Assembly: GCA_964390005.1 (NCBI GenBank)
Contig: CAYMGM010000008.1
Coordinates: 12,544-76,543, forward strand
DNA length: 64,000 nucleotides
From: CAYMGM01 sp964390005
Lineage (GTDB): Bacteria; Pseudomonadota; Alphaproteobacteria; UBA9219
Reading direction: 5' to 3'
Below are positions 52,537 to 61,276 of this stretch, piece by piece. The notes beneath the pieces were generated by a model. That model saw only the letters and a list, made by a program, of their open reading frames with translations, was not told where the DNA came from and did no database searches. The number at the start of each line of letters is the position of its first letter. Position 1 is the stretch's first letter. A program made the translations under genes and the position numbers.

Positions 52537-53219
52537 CTTTCGATGATAGCGCCGAGAAACTCGATCTGCTCGGTCGCAAGGCCGGTTGCATAATAGCAAG
52601 GATCGGCATGCCCCAAAGCCAGCAAAGCGGGCGGCAACAGATTCGAGACGGAAAGGCGCAACAGAACATGCGAGCGCACCTGATCGTCGGCTGCGCCATA
52701 CAGCGGGGCTGCAGGTTCTTTTTTCTCTTCCAAAAGAATCTCGTGCCCGCGCATCCACGTATCGACAAAACCCATCGGGACCAATCGCAACGCGCCATAA
52801 GCGCCTATCGCGGCCCCCTCGGGCGCTTCCATAAATAACGCGCTGGCTTCGTGATCCATTTGAAGCGCCAGTTTATCCGAAGCCGCCGACAGAAAAGCCT
52901 CAAAATCTGGCGCATCCAACAGATCTAAAACGGCATCGGCAAGCCTGTTTTGCCGCTGCATCTGTTCTTGCATCAGATCCAACAGATCGTCATGTTCGCC
53001 TTTGATGGCCATGAAGTGATCTTGCAAGCGCGCCAGCATATAGCGCTGGAAATCTTCGACCTTATCCACGCCACGCACAGAAGAAGGCGGGACAAGAGCC
53101 CCCAAAAGATCGTCGTTCTCGACCAAGAAATCCGGATGATCGAGCAGGTAATCGCGAACATCGCCCGGCATCAAAGCCGCTGCGCTGCCAAAGCCATCCT
53201 TGCCAAACCTGCCCGTCAT
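52509..53219 (-). CDS. DUF484 family protein
   Basis: A 236-residue cytoplasmic protein with the DUF484 layout: VRDYLLDHPDFLVENDDLLGAL at the N-terminus, a helical linker (MLARLQDHFMAIKGEHDDLLD), then a GAF-like domain (residues about 90-230). It is almost always next to xerC, and the function is not established. AAAGGAA lies before the ATG. It overlaps xerC by 28 bases, indicating coupling. Confidence 0.9.
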   Translation of the reverse strand: MTGRFGKDGFGSAAALMPGDVRDYLLDHPDFLVENDDLLGALVPPSSVRGVDKVEDFQRYMLARLQDHFMAIKGEHDDLLDLMQEQMQRQNRLADAVLDLLDAPDFEAFLSAASDKLALQMDHEASALFMEAPEGAAIGAYGALRLVPMGFVDTWMRGHEILLEEKKEPAAPLYGAADDQVRSHVLLRLSVSNLLPPALLALGHADPCYYATGLATEQIEFLGAIIERCFRKWLQI

Positions 53220-53243
53220 CCGCTGTTCCTTTACCTTGTTCCG

Positions 53244-53909
53244 TTAGGCAACGGGAATTTTTTGGCCCGTCTTGGCCCAATCGGCCACGAATTGAGCCAG
53301 CCCCTTGTCCGTCAACGGATGACCGAAAAGCTGCCAAATAACCTTGGGCGGAATGGTCGCGACATCGGCGCCCAACTTTGCCGCTTCGACAACGTGCATC
53401 GGGTGCCGGATCGAGGCTGCCAAAACCTCGGTCTGAAAATCGGGGTAGGAATTATAGATGGTGCAAATATCGGCAATCAATTGCATGCCGTCTTCGCCGA
53501 CGTCATCCAAGCGCCCCACGAAAGGCGAAACAAACGTCGCCCCTGCTTTTGCCGCCAAAATGGCCTGCGCCGCTGAGAAACACAGTGTGACATTGACCAT
53601 TGTGCCTTTGTCCGACAATTGACGGCAGACCTTTAAGCCTGCGGGCGTCAGCGGAACTTTCACCGCGACATTCGGCGCGATATTGGCCAAATACTGCGCT
53701 TCGGCCCACATGTTATCATAATCGGTCGAAGCCACTTCGGCGCTGACAGGCCCTTCGACGACTTTGCAAATATCCTTAATCAATGAAATAAAGTCGCTAT
53801 GGCCCGATTTGGCCACGAGCGAGGGATTCGTCGTCACACCATCAAGAAGGCCAGTTGCAGCCAGCTCTTTAATCTCATTCAAATCGGCGGTATCAACAAA
53901 GAACTTCAT
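53244..53909 (-). CDS. tal: Transaldolase (short, fructose-6-phosphate aldolase-like)
   Basis: A 221-residue TIM-barrel enzyme of the short transaldolase/FSA subfamily, moving dihydroxyacetone units in the pentose phosphate pathway. The N-terminus MKFFVDTADLNEIKE, GVTTNPSLVAKSG and the Schiff-base lysine K84 in NVAVKVPLTPAG are clear. C-terminal GADVATIPPKVIWQLFGHPLTDKGL is typical. Transaldolase and F6P aldolase activities differ by few residues, so the exact reaction is uncertain. Confidence 0.9.
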   Translation of the reverse strand: MKFFVDTADLNEIKELAATGLLDGVTTNPSLVAKSGHSDFISLIKDICKVVEGPVSAEVASTDYDNMWAEAQYLANIAPNVAVKVPLTPAGLKVCRQLSDKGTMVNVTLCFSAAQAILAAKAGATFVSPFVGRLDDVGEDGMQLIADICTIYNSYPDFQTEVLAASIRHPMHVVEAAKLGADVATIPPKVIWQLFGHPLTDKGLAQFVADWAKTGQKIPVA

Positions 53910-53967
53910 GGGGGAAAGGCTCCTTCAAGAGGGAATCAAGAATCAATCGATGAGCGCAGTGTAAAGC

Positions 53968-56004
53968 ATGTCCGCCCCTTCCGTCACCCCCTCAACGTTG
54001 CCCCCCCTTTCGGAGGCGTCAGAGCGCGTTAAGGTGTTGCTTCCGCTTCCTTTAGGCGGCGCGCTGGATTACCTTTTGCCCCCCGGCATGGCCTGCCCCG
54101 CGCCGGGAACGCTGGTGAGCGTTCCCTTTGGCCGCCAAATCGCCGAAGGCGTCATTTGGGAGACAGGCGCATCAGATTCTGCCTCTGTTCCGCTTGAAAA
54201 ACTAAAGTCGCTGGGCGCAATTATTGGCACGGTTCCGCCGCTGCCCGCCGTCACCCGCGCTTTCGTCGATTGGGTCGCCGCTTATACCGTGACGCCGCCC
54301 GGTGCGGTTTTAAAAATGGCGCTTGGCGGCACGCTGCGCCTGCCCAAGGCAAAAGATTCGTTTGTCTTTCCCCAGCCGCACCCAACGCATACGCGCGTCC
54401 ATCTGACGCCTGACCAGCAACAGGCAGGCGATCACCTGACCCAAGCGGTTCAGGCCGCGCATTTCTCTGTCACGCTGTTGGACGGCGTCACCGGATCAGG
54501 CAAAACCGAAGTCTATGGCGAAGCGATAGCCGCCGCCTTGGCCACCGGAAAACAGGTCCTTGTCCTGCTGCCTGAAATCGCCATGACGGCGGCCTTGATC
54601 GGGCGGCTTGAAAAGCGCTTTGGCGCGGCCCCTGTCGTTTGGCATTCCAGCCAATCGGAGAAGCAAAAACGGCTAGCGTGGAATGGTATCGCTCGCGGAA
54701 CGGCTCGCTTTGTTTTGGGGGCGCGTTCGGCCCTATTTCTTCCCTATGCCGATCTGGGCCTGATCGTCGTCGATGAAGAACATGAAGCCGCCTATAAACA
54801 AGAAGAGGGCGTCATTTATCACGGACGCGATATGGCTGTCGTGCGTGGCCACCTTGGCGACATCCCTGTCGTCTTGGCCTCGGCCACCCCGTCGCTAGAG
54901 ACCTGGCACAATGTCGCGCGGCATAAATATGCGCATATCGTCTTGCCAAGCCGCTATGGCAAAGCCGCGATGCCGCATATCAAGCTGGTCGATCTGCGCC
55001 AAGAAAAGATGTCATCCCAAAGCTTTATCAGCGCGCCTTTGTTCGACGCTTTAAAAGTAGCCCTTGAGGAAGGGCAGCAAGCGATGCTGTTCCTCAACCG
55101 CCGGGGCTACGCGCCGCTGACCCTGTGCCGCGCTTGTGGCACGCGCTTGCAATGCCCCCATTGCACCAGTTGGCTGATCGAACATAAGACGACAGGCCGC
55201 CTTCATTGTCACCATTGTGGATACAGCTTGAAAACCCCTTCGGCCTGCCCGACCTGCCACGAGGAAGACCGCTTGGCCGCCTGCGGTCCGGGTATCGAGC
55301 GCATTGCCGAAGAGATCGCGGCCCGCCTGCCCGAGGCGCGAACGGCCATCATGGCCAGCGACACGATGGAGGGCCCCAAGGCAGCAGAAGAGCTGGTCCG
55401 CCAGATGGAAAACCAAGAGCTTGACCTGTTGATCGGCACGCAGATCATGGCCAAAGGCTATCACTTCCCGCGCCTGACGCTGGTGGGGGTGATTGATGGA
55501 GACTTAGGCCTGTCGGGCGGCGACCCCCGCGCTGCCGAGCATACCTTCCAACTGTTACAGCAGGTCGCGGGGCGCGCAGGCCGCGCCAAAGACCCAGGCA
55601 CCGTTCTTTTGCAAACCACGCAGCCGCAGCACCCGGTCATGCAAGCCCTGCTTAAAGGCGATCGCGATGCCTTCATGAAGGCCGAAATGGCCGAGCGGCG
55701 AACCTATCACCTGCCGCCCTTCGCGCGCCTCGCCAGCCTGACCCTGTCGGGCCGCGACCCCGAGGCCGTGAAAGAGATGGCCTATAAACTGCTGCGGTCA
55801 GCCCCCCGGATCGAAGGCCTTGGCCTTTTAGGCCCCACGCCGCCACCTTTTGCCATTTTACGAGGCCGCGCCCGCCAACGCATCCTTGTCACCGCGCCAC
55901 GGTCACTTCCTTTGCCCACGATTTTGAAAGACTGGCTCGCCGCCGTCCCGTGCCCGCGCACGATCAAGATTCAGACAGATGTCGATCCGTATAGTTTCCT
56001 GTGA
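53968..56004 (+). CDS. priA: Primosomal replication protein N' (PriA helicase)
   Basis: Restarts stalled forks by loading DnaB. The 678-residue protein has an N-terminal 3'-end-binding domain, helicase Walker A DGVTGSGKTEVYGEAI, DEEH box LIVVDEEHEAAYKQEEG, and the zinc-binding region with eight cysteines (CRACGTRLQCPHC through CPTCHEED). Then come GTQIMAKGYHFPRLTLVGV and QVAGRAGRA, helicase motifs V and VI. The start at 53968 has no strong Shine-Dalgarno but fits the family N-terminus. Divergent from the transaldolase gene. Confidence 0.96.
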   Translation: MSAPSVTPSTLPPLSEASERVKVLLPLPLGGALDYLLPPGMACPAPGTLVSVPFGRQIAEGVIWETGASDSASVPLEKLKSLGAIIGTVPPLPAVTRAFVDWVAAYTVTPPGAVLKMALGGTLRLPKAKDSFVFPQPHPTHTRVHLTPDQQQAGDHLTQAVQAAHFSVTLLDGVTGSGKTEVYGEAIAAALATGKQVLVLLPEIAMTAALIGRLEKRFGAAPVVWHSSQSEKQKRLAWNGIARGTARFVLGARSALFLPYADLGLIVVDEEHEAAYKQEEGVIYHGRDMAVVRGHLGDIPVVLASATPSLETWHNVARHKYAHIVLPSRYGKAAMPHIKLVDLRQEKMSSQSFISAPLFDALKVALEEGQQAMLFLNRRGYAPLTLCRACGTRLQCPHCTSWLIEHKTTGRLHCHHCGYSLKTPSACPTCHEEDRLAACGPGIERIAEEIAARLPEARTAIMASDTMEGPKAAEELVRQMENQELDLLIGTQIMAKGYHFPRLTLVGVIDGDLGLSGGDPRAAEHTFQLLQQVAGRAGRAKDPGTVLLQTTQPQHPVMQALLKGDRDAFMKAEMAERRTYHLPPFARLASLTLSGRDPEAVKEMAYKLLRSAPRIEGLGLLGPTPPPFAILRGRARQRILVTAPRSLPLPTILKDWLAAVPCPRTIKIQTDVDPYSFL

Positions 56005-56019
56005 TCGCCCTCTTTGTGT

Positions 56020-56694
56020 TTACAGCTTAATGATTGTGAAATAACAGTTTGCGGGCCAGCCTGCGTTTTGATTACACATGGACCGAACGATGTCACCAGC
56101 GTTTAAAGGAAGAAATATTGAATTCGATCCATGATTACAATTATAGCCATTATATGCGGTTAAAACAGATGCCCCGTTGACGTATACAGCATTTGAAGAT
56201 GAGTCATTGTATCCTGAACCGCAATACATTGTTGTTGCGGATATATAATAGCTTCCAGATTCTTCAATTGTTATTTGGCTTGTCGTCGGGGTCGAGGCAA
56301 GCAGGGTGTTACTCAGCGTTGTTACATTATAGATGACAGAAGTCTTTGCTGACGTACCGCCAGACAACGAAAGCCCCTTGCCACCGCTGCTCCCTACAGC
56401 CGTCCACGCCGTCCCGTTGCACACTTGAAGCGCAGTCCCCGCCCATTGCACAATCCCCGCATGCATGGCATCGCAGCTGTCTGCGCTGGTGCCAAAAAAA
56501 TATGGCGCGCGTTGCCAAGTTCCGTTCTTGCATTGAAAAATGGTGTCCCAATCGGCACCATTGGCTTTGTCTGTTGTGCAAGCCCCACCATAATTGCGAG
56601 CTTCATTGCCGACCGACGCCGCCTGAACGGACGCGCGAAACAATAACAATAGGATTGTCGCAAGAAAGACCGTTTTTCTTGAGAAAATGATCAT
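56020..56694 (-). CDS. Secreted protein with C1q-like C-terminal domain, function unknown
   Basis: A 224-residue exported protein: signal peptide with hydrophobic VFLATILLLLF cut near VQAAS, two Cys-containing modules (CTTDKANGADWDTIFQCKNG and VQWAGTALQVCNGTAWTAVG), a Gly/Ser linker, and a beta-sandwich of about 110 residues with ESGSYYIS, VYVNGASVLTAY and IFLPLNAGDIVRSMC. The last domain has the pattern of C1q/TNF-like jelly rolls. It is rich in Ser, Thr, Asn and Gly, and its DNA is more AT-rich than the flanks, which suggests a surface protein and possible transfer. AGGGGAGG lies nine bases before the ATG. Family assignment is inference. Confidence 0.72.
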   Translation of the reverse strand: MIIFSRKTVFLATILLLLFRASVQAASVGNEARNYGGACTTDKANGADWDTIFQCKNGTWQRAPYFFGTSADSCDAMHAGIVQWAGTALQVCNGTAWTAVGSSGGKGLSLSGGTSAKTSVIYNVTTLSNTLLASTPTTSQITIEESGSYYISATTMYCGSGYNDSSSNAVYVNGASVLTAYNGYNCNHGSNSIFLPLNAGDIVRSMCNQNAGWPANCYFTIIKL

Positions 56695-56704
56695 AGATCT
56701 TTGC

Positions 56705-56877
56705 CTCCCCTAGCAGGTTTCAAGGAAACCTACCAAGGAAGCCATTCGACCTTGGTAGGTTGGGGAGTTCAAAAAACCTACGAACAGTGAGGTCCGCGCA
56801 GATCTTTAGGTCAGAAACCTTACGGTCTCTGCCCCTATTGTATACACCTACGCCTCCCCAACCCATCGGTTGAGGAG
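56705..56877 (-). promoter_or_regulatory. Structured leader with mutually exclusive pairings over the Shine-Dalgarno
   Basis: In the minus-strand transcript four segments can pair in chain: CTCCTCAACC (56877-56868), GGTTGGGGAG (56863-56854), CTCCCCAACC (56767-56758) and the Shine-Dalgarno GGGGAG (56710-56705). 1:2 is a ten-pair hairpin with one G-U, 2:3 is ten perfect pairs and 3:4 is six pairs. Two local hairpins lie between 3 and 4 (ACCTACCAAGG/CCTTGGTAGGT and GGTTTC/GAAACC). The layout is that of a translational switch. A TATACAAT at 56845-56838 could be an internal promoter that would leave out segments 1 and 2. Confidence 0.5.
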
Positions 56878-57073
56878 TGCTTTTACGGCTGCACAGAGCC
56901 GCTGTTCGTCAAGGAGTTTTGAAGCTCCAAGGGCAGTTTTTTACTGCCCTTGCGCGAACTATACAGTTGAACACGCCAGACCGCAACAATATGTCTCGAC
57001 GCCCCAAACCTTGGATTCTCACGAAGAGCATCGTAAATTGATGTGCCGCGCCCCTTAATCAAAGATAAGCTCG
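56878..57073. other. Intergenic region with a perfect hairpin
   Basis: No gene is seen. It contains CAAGGGCAGT / ACTGCCCTTG (56928-56952), a ten-pair perfect stem with a TTTTT loop but no following T run, and a smaller CGGCTG/CAGCCG-type hairpin near 56886. This region would hold the promoters of the divergent secreted-protein and TPR genes. Confidence 0.45.
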
Positions 57074-58819
57074 ATGACCCGTAAACCGCCTGCTCGCGCT
57101 CAGCGCCCCTCGCCCACAGCCCCCACGGCTGCAGCCAGTCAAGCTGTGCAATTCAACAAAAATGGTATTGCCCTTGCCGGGCAAAACAGGCTCGATGAAG
57201 CGGCGCAGAACTTTGCCCAAGCCATTGCGCTGAATCCTCGCGATGCCGACGCGCATAACAATCTCGGCAATATGCTGCGCGCCCAAGGCCATTTGATGGA
57301 GGCGCGCGCTTGTTATCAGCGTGCGCTTGCGCTGAACCCCAACCTTCCCATGGCGCATAACAATTTGGGCCTTGTTTTACTTAGCTTAGGCCAGCCTGCC
57401 CAAGCCGCTGTCAGCCTGCGCCGCGCGCTGGTTCTGAACAAACAAAACCCGGACACGCTGTACAATCTCGGCAACGCCCTTTTGGCCCAAGGCAAAGCAA
57501 GCGAGGCCCTAGACGCCTATCGCAAAGCGCTGGCTAAAAAACCTGACTTTCCCGAAGTCTTGATGAATCTGGGCAGTCTTTACGCCATGCAAGGCGATCC
57601 CGCGCAGGCCGAGCCTCTTTTCCGCGCAGCGCTGGCCCAGCGCCCCGGCTTTACCGAAGCCGCCTATAACCTTGGCAACGCGCTTCAAGATCAAGGGCAA
57701 TGGGAAGAAGCCATCACCTGTTTCAACGACGTTTTACAAACCATGCCCTGGCACGCCAAAGCGCAATTGAACCTTGCGGGTGCGCTGGCCAGTTTGCGCC
57801 GTTTTACCGAAGCGGATGAAGCATATGCCAAAGCCGCGGCCCTTGCCCCACAAGAGGCAAGCGTGCGCGTCAATCGCGCGATGATGATGTTAAAACAAGG
57901 CCATCTGGCCGAAGGTTTTGCTGCTTATGACGCGCGTTGGCAAACAGGGCAACTGACGCGCCCAGCCTCGGATGCGCCTTTGTGGGATGGCGGGCCGCTT
58001 GACGGACAAACCATCCTTTTGCACGCCGAGCAGGGCCTTGGCGATACGCTGCAATTTGTCCGTTACGCCGCCTTGGTCAAAGAACGCGGCGCGGCGCGCA
58101 TCCTTCTTTTAACCCCTCAGCCGCTTGTACGGCTTTTTAAACGCATGCCCGCGCTGGATGACGTGATCGCCGAAGGCGATCCCCTTCCTCCACATGATTG
58201 TCTCGCCAGTCTTATGGATTTGCCGCGCCTTTTCGGGACAACGCTGGAAACCATCCCGGCCCCCATACCGTATCTGTCGCCCGCGCCCGAAGACCAAGCC
58301 TTTTGGGCGGCACGCCTTGCCCCGCTTCCGGGCCGCAAGATAGGGATCGTCTGGGCGGGCAATCCACGTCTGGATCAACCGCAAAGCCGCGCTGTCGATC
58401 GCAAGCGCAGTTTGCCCTTGGCCGCTTTTGCACCGCTGGCCGCTTTGCCCGGCATCCAATGGATCAGCCTGCAAAAAGGCCCCCCCGCCGGACAAAGCCA
58501 AAAGCCGCCCGATGGATTGGCTCTGACCGACTGGACGGCTGATCTGAACGACTTTGCCGATACGGCTGCTTTGGTCGCACAGTTAGACCTTGTCGTAACC
58601 GTGGATACGTCTGTTGCCCATCTTGCGGGGGCGCTAGGCAAACCGGTTTTCATGCTGTCGCGCTATGACGGCTGCTGGCGGTGGTTGTTGGATCGGACGG
58701 ACAGCCCTTGGTATCCCCGCCTGCGCCTGTTTTCGCAAGAAAGCTTTGGTCACTGGGAAAGCGCCCTCGCGTCCTTGACCGCCGCTATTTCTTCTTTTGC
58801 CCCGGCGGACGCAGCGTGA
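57074..58819 (+). CDS. TPR protein with GT9-like glycosyltransferase domain
   Basis: A 581-residue protein. Residues about 20-270 are at least six tetratricopeptide repeats (consensus-like ALNPRDADAHNNLGNMLRAQG, ALNPNLPMAHNNLGLVLLSLG). The C-terminal half is a GT-B domain with LHAEQGLGDTLQFVRYAALV, GIVWAGNP and VVTVDTSVAHLAGALGKPVF, the donor-binding motif of GT9-like enzymes. Such TPR-glycosyltransferases are common in alphaproteobacteria and often modify flagellin or surface glycans. The target is unknown. The last 35 bases overlap the convergent MFS gene. Confidence 0.87.
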   Translation: MTRKPPARAQRPSPTAPTAAASQAVQFNKNGIALAGQNRLDEAAQNFAQAIALNPRDADAHNNLGNMLRAQGHLMEARACYQRALALNPNLPMAHNNLGLVLLSLGQPAQAAVSLRRALVLNKQNPDTLYNLGNALLAQGKASEALDAYRKALAKKPDFPEVLMNLGSLYAMQGDPAQAEPLFRAALAQRPGFTEAAYNLGNALQDQGQWEEAITCFNDVLQTMPWHAKAQLNLAGALASLRRFTEADEAYAKAAALAPQEASVRVNRAMMMLKQGHLAEGFAAYDARWQTGQLTRPASDAPLWDGGPLDGQTILLHAEQGLGDTLQFVRYAALVKERGAARILLLTPQPLVRLFKRMPALDDVIAEGDPLPPHDCLASLMDLPRLFGTTLETIPAPIPYLSPAPEDQAFWAARLAPLPGRKIGIVWAGNPRLDQPQSRAVDRKRSLPLAAFAPLAALPGIQWISLQKGPPAGQSQKPPDGLALTDWTADLNDFADTAALVAQLDLVVTVDTSVAHLAGALGKPVFMLSRYDGCWRWLLDRTDSPWYPRLRLFSQESFGHWESALASLTAAISSFAPADAA

Positions 58820-59927
58820 AAAGAAAGACCAAACTGATCCCCAACCCCACAAAGGGATAAATCTCGGGCAGATAGAAAACGGCAGGAAGCGTCAGCAGAA
58901 AAGCCGGAACCCGCCCCACCGCTAAAAGACCTTCGCGCGCGGCAATCGCCTCGACCCGGCGGCGTTTATACCAGCGATTGGTCTCGGCAGGATTGATAAG
59001 CCCTGTAGCAATAGACAAAGAAACCAGCGCTGCCGTCAAATAAGCGCTGTCATGCTGCCCCACGAATAAAAGGGCCCAACCGCCGACCAGCATCGCGCCA
59101 CCCGCGATCCCCGCGCGCAGGGTGTCTTTTTGAATGATCCACCCGACCAAAGGCGTCAACAAAAAGGCGATCAGAACGCGCATCCCCATCAGCCACCCGG
59201 CTTGGCCCGCCGACAGCCCAATGATGCGGAACCAAATAGGAATGCAGGTATCAATCAACGTATTCAAGATACCCGCAAAAATAGAAAACCGCACGGCAGC
59301 ATGACGCCAACGCAAGGCGCGATACAACACGCCGAAATCAAATGCCGTTTCTTCGCCGCGAAAAAGAAGTTGTGTCGCCACCACCATAAGAAGCGTCCCG
59401 CCCAGAAGCAAAGAAAGACCATAACCGTGATCCATGGCAACACCGCCGCCCCACATACTGAAAGCGACAGCCAGAATAAGCAGGAAAGTCGAAAGAGCCG
59501 TTTCATTTCCGCGATTTTCTTGGGATTGCCGCCGCGCGTAACGCGCGCTGTAAAGCGCCCAAAAAGGACTGCAGGCTAAGAAGAAGGCAAAGGCGGGCAA
59601 AAAGGCATTAGGCAAATCGAAACAGAACAGCAAAAGCCCAATCAGCTGAAGGCCTAGTATTTTCCAACGCGCCAAAGGCCGCGACAACAACCAAAGAGCA
59701 AGCGGAACGCCGACAAGCCCCAAAAGCCCTTGGCGCATCATCTGGAAAGGCGCCGTCACGCCAATCCCGCGCCCGGCAAGCGTATAATTCAGATAAAGCC
59801 CTTGCGCGCCCGAGCCAAAGCTACCCAACATACCGGCCAACAAAATAAAGGCACGTCCCCGGTCCCGCCACGGCGCGCAAAAAGCATTCCAAACGATGTC
59901 CCAAACAAAACGCAGCCCTAATCTCAT
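58785..59927 (-). CDS. Major-facilitator-like membrane transporter
   Basis: A 380-residue inner-membrane protein with about ten to eleven hydrophobic helices and a basic loop in the middle (YSARYARRQSQENRGN), the pattern of an MFS transporter somewhat shorter than usual. Weak MFS-type sequence is visible (GWLMGMRVLIAFLLTPLVGW). The substrate is unknown. It begins 12 bases after hrcA, so they probably share a transcript although no functional link is evident. The start at 59927 is the only good candidate. Confidence 0.72.
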   Translation of the reverse strand: MRLGLRFVWDIVWNAFCAPWRDRGRAFILLAGMLGSFGSGAQGLYLNYTLAGRGIGVTAPFQMMRQGLLGLVGVPLALWLLSRPLARWKILGLQLIGLLLFCFDLPNAFLPAFAFFLACSPFWALYSARYARRQSQENRGNETALSTFLLILAVAFSMWGGGVAMDHGYGLSLLLGGTLLMVVATQLLFRGEETAFDFGVLYRALRWRHAAVRFSIFAGILNTLIDTCIPIWFRIIGLSAGQAGWLMGMRVLIAFLLTPLVGWIIQKDTLRAGIAGGAMLVGGWALLFVGQHDSAYLTAALVSLSIATGLINPAETNRWYKRRRVEAIAAREGLLAVGRVPAFLLTLPAVFYLPEIYPFVGLGISLVFLFTLRPPGQKKK

Positions 59928-59939
59928 TTTTACGATCCC

Positions 59940-60977
59940 TTATCCCACCAATTTACCGACCAAGCGCGAGGTGTAATCAACCATCGGGATAATGCGCGCA
60001 TAATTCATGCGTAAGGGCCCAATCACGCCAATCGCGCCGACAACTTGCTGCGCGCCATTTTGATAGGGCGCGACAATCATGCTGCACCCCGCATGCGCAA
60101 ACAGCGCGTTTTCAGCGCCAATAAAGATCTGAACGCCCTCGGCCTTTTCACTGGCTTCAAGCAGGCGCGTCATCGTCTCTTCTGTCTCCAGCGCGTCAAA
60201 AAGATGGCGAATGCGCTCTAAATCCTGCAAGGCCGTGATGTCTTCCAAGAGCTTGGATTGGCCTTTGATTAAAAGCTGCCCGTGACCATGCGGCATATTG
60301 GCCCAAACGGCGAGGCCCGCTTCAACCAAACGGCTGGCCAGCGAATCCAGCTCGGCCTTGTTCGCGTTCATCTCAACGGCGATGTCTCGCTGCGCCTCAA
60401 CCAAAGACCGGCCCGCAATACGGTTGTTCAGATAATTCGCAGCCTGAACCAGCGTCGCGCTGTCCAAAGACATCGGCGCTTCAATCACGCGATTTTCAAC
60501 CAAGCCGTCTTGCGTTACCAAAACAACCAACACTTGCCCTGGGGCCAGCAAAACAAACTCAATCCGCTTTAAAGGGCGATCCATTTTAGGGGCCAGCACA
60601 AGACCGGCACAGGACGAAAGACCGGCCAAGGTATCCGTTGCCTGCGATAACACATCGGCCAGATTTTTACCGCGCGCGGCACATTCAGCTTCGATAGCTG
60701 TTTTCTCGCCTGTCGATAAATCGCCAAGCTCTAAAATGCCATCGACAAAAAAACGCAAGCCCGCATCGGTCGGCAAACGCCCCGCCGAGGTATGCGGTGC
60801 ATGCAAAAGCCCCGCGCCTTCCAGCTCGGCCATAACGCCGCGGATCGTCGCGGGCGATAAACGCAGCCCCAATTTTTGGGCGATCAAGCGCGACCCAACG
60901 GGCTCGCCCGTGGCCATATAGGCATCGACGACCAGCTTGAGGATCTCGCGTGAGCGTGCGTTCAGTTCTGCAATCAT
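59940..60977 (-). CDS. hrcA: Heat-inducible transcription repressor HrcA
   Basis: Represses groESL through CIRCE. The 345-residue protein has the N-terminal winged helix (RSREILKLVVDAYMATGEPVGSR, LSPATIRGVMAELEGAGLL, HTSAGRLPTDAGLRFFVD) and the GAF-like C-terminal domain ending IGVIGPLRMNYARIIPMVDY. No CIRCE (TTAGCACTC-N9-GAGTGCTAA) is visible upstream, and grpE, its usual partner, is replaced by a transporter gene. Both a sigma-32 gene and HrcA are present in the window, as in other alphaproteobacteria. Confidence 0.95.
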   Translation of the reverse strand: MIAELNARSREILKLVVDAYMATGEPVGSRLIAQKLGLRLSPATIRGVMAELEGAGLLHAPHTSAGRLPTDAGLRFFVDGILELGDLSTGEKTAIEAECAARGKNLADVLSQATDTLAGLSSCAGLVLAPKMDRPLKRIEFVLLAPGQVLVVLVTQDGLVENRVIEAPMSLDSATLVQAANYLNNRIAGRSLVEAQRDIAVEMNANKAELDSLASRLVEAGLAVWANMPHGHGQLLIKGQSKLLEDITALQDLERIRHLFDALETEETMTRLLEASEKAEGVQIFIGAENALFAHAGCSMIVAPYQNGAQQVVGAIGVIGPLRMNYARIIPMVDYTSRLVGKLVG

Positions 60978-61110
60978 AGGCCGAGATTATACGGACGCCA
61001 CGGGTGGAACAAACCTCTTTTTAAGCCGAATTACTTGCCCCCCTTGAAAAAGAAGGAACTGGGGCGTATAGTTCGCCGCATCTGAAACCCTTTTTGACAG
61101 GAGGCCTAAC

Positions 61111-61185
61111 ATGTTCCCCAAGCGGCAGCATATCACGCGCGGCCCCTGTCGTGCCCTGCGCCTTAGCGTCGCAGGGCGGGCTTAA
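61111..61185 (+). CDS. 24-codon leader ORF upstream of the ABC-F gene
   Basis: A short frame, MFPKRQHITR then GPCRALRLSVAGRA, preceded by a strong GACAGGAGG ending seven bases before the ATG, a better site than that of the ABC-F gene itself. The peptide is rich in Arg (five of 24). Its second half lies in a CCCTGCG/CGCAGGG hairpin, and a CACCAAAA/TTTTGGTG hairpin follows before the ABC-F start. ABC-F resistance genes are often controlled by such leader peptides through ribosome stalling; here this is inferred from layout. Confidence 0.6.
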   Translation: MFPKRQHITRGPCRALRLSVAGRA

Positions 61186-61242
61186 CGGGTTCTTCGACCT
61201 TATCGCTGTGATCCCTTTCAGCTGGCTCTGAGAAGCATTTCG

Positions 61243-61276
61243 CACCAAAAGCGCTGTTTTTGGTGTGGTTTTCTTT
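61243..61276 (+). terminator. Possible attenuator hairpin
   Basis: CACCAAAA pairs with TTTTGGTG around a short loop, followed after GG by TTTTCTTT. It lies between the leader ORF and the ABC-F start, where a transcription attenuator would be expected. The stem is AT-rich and weak. Confidence 0.35.

Noticed and set aside
56695..57073. Known riboswitches or 6S/SRP RNA
   Set aside because: I compared from memory with the cyclic-di-GMP riboswitch, 6S and SRP RNA consensus elements and saw none of their conserved cores.
60978..61020. CIRCE operator in front of hrcA
   Set aside because: No TTAGCACTC/GAGTGCTAA inverted repeat could be found.
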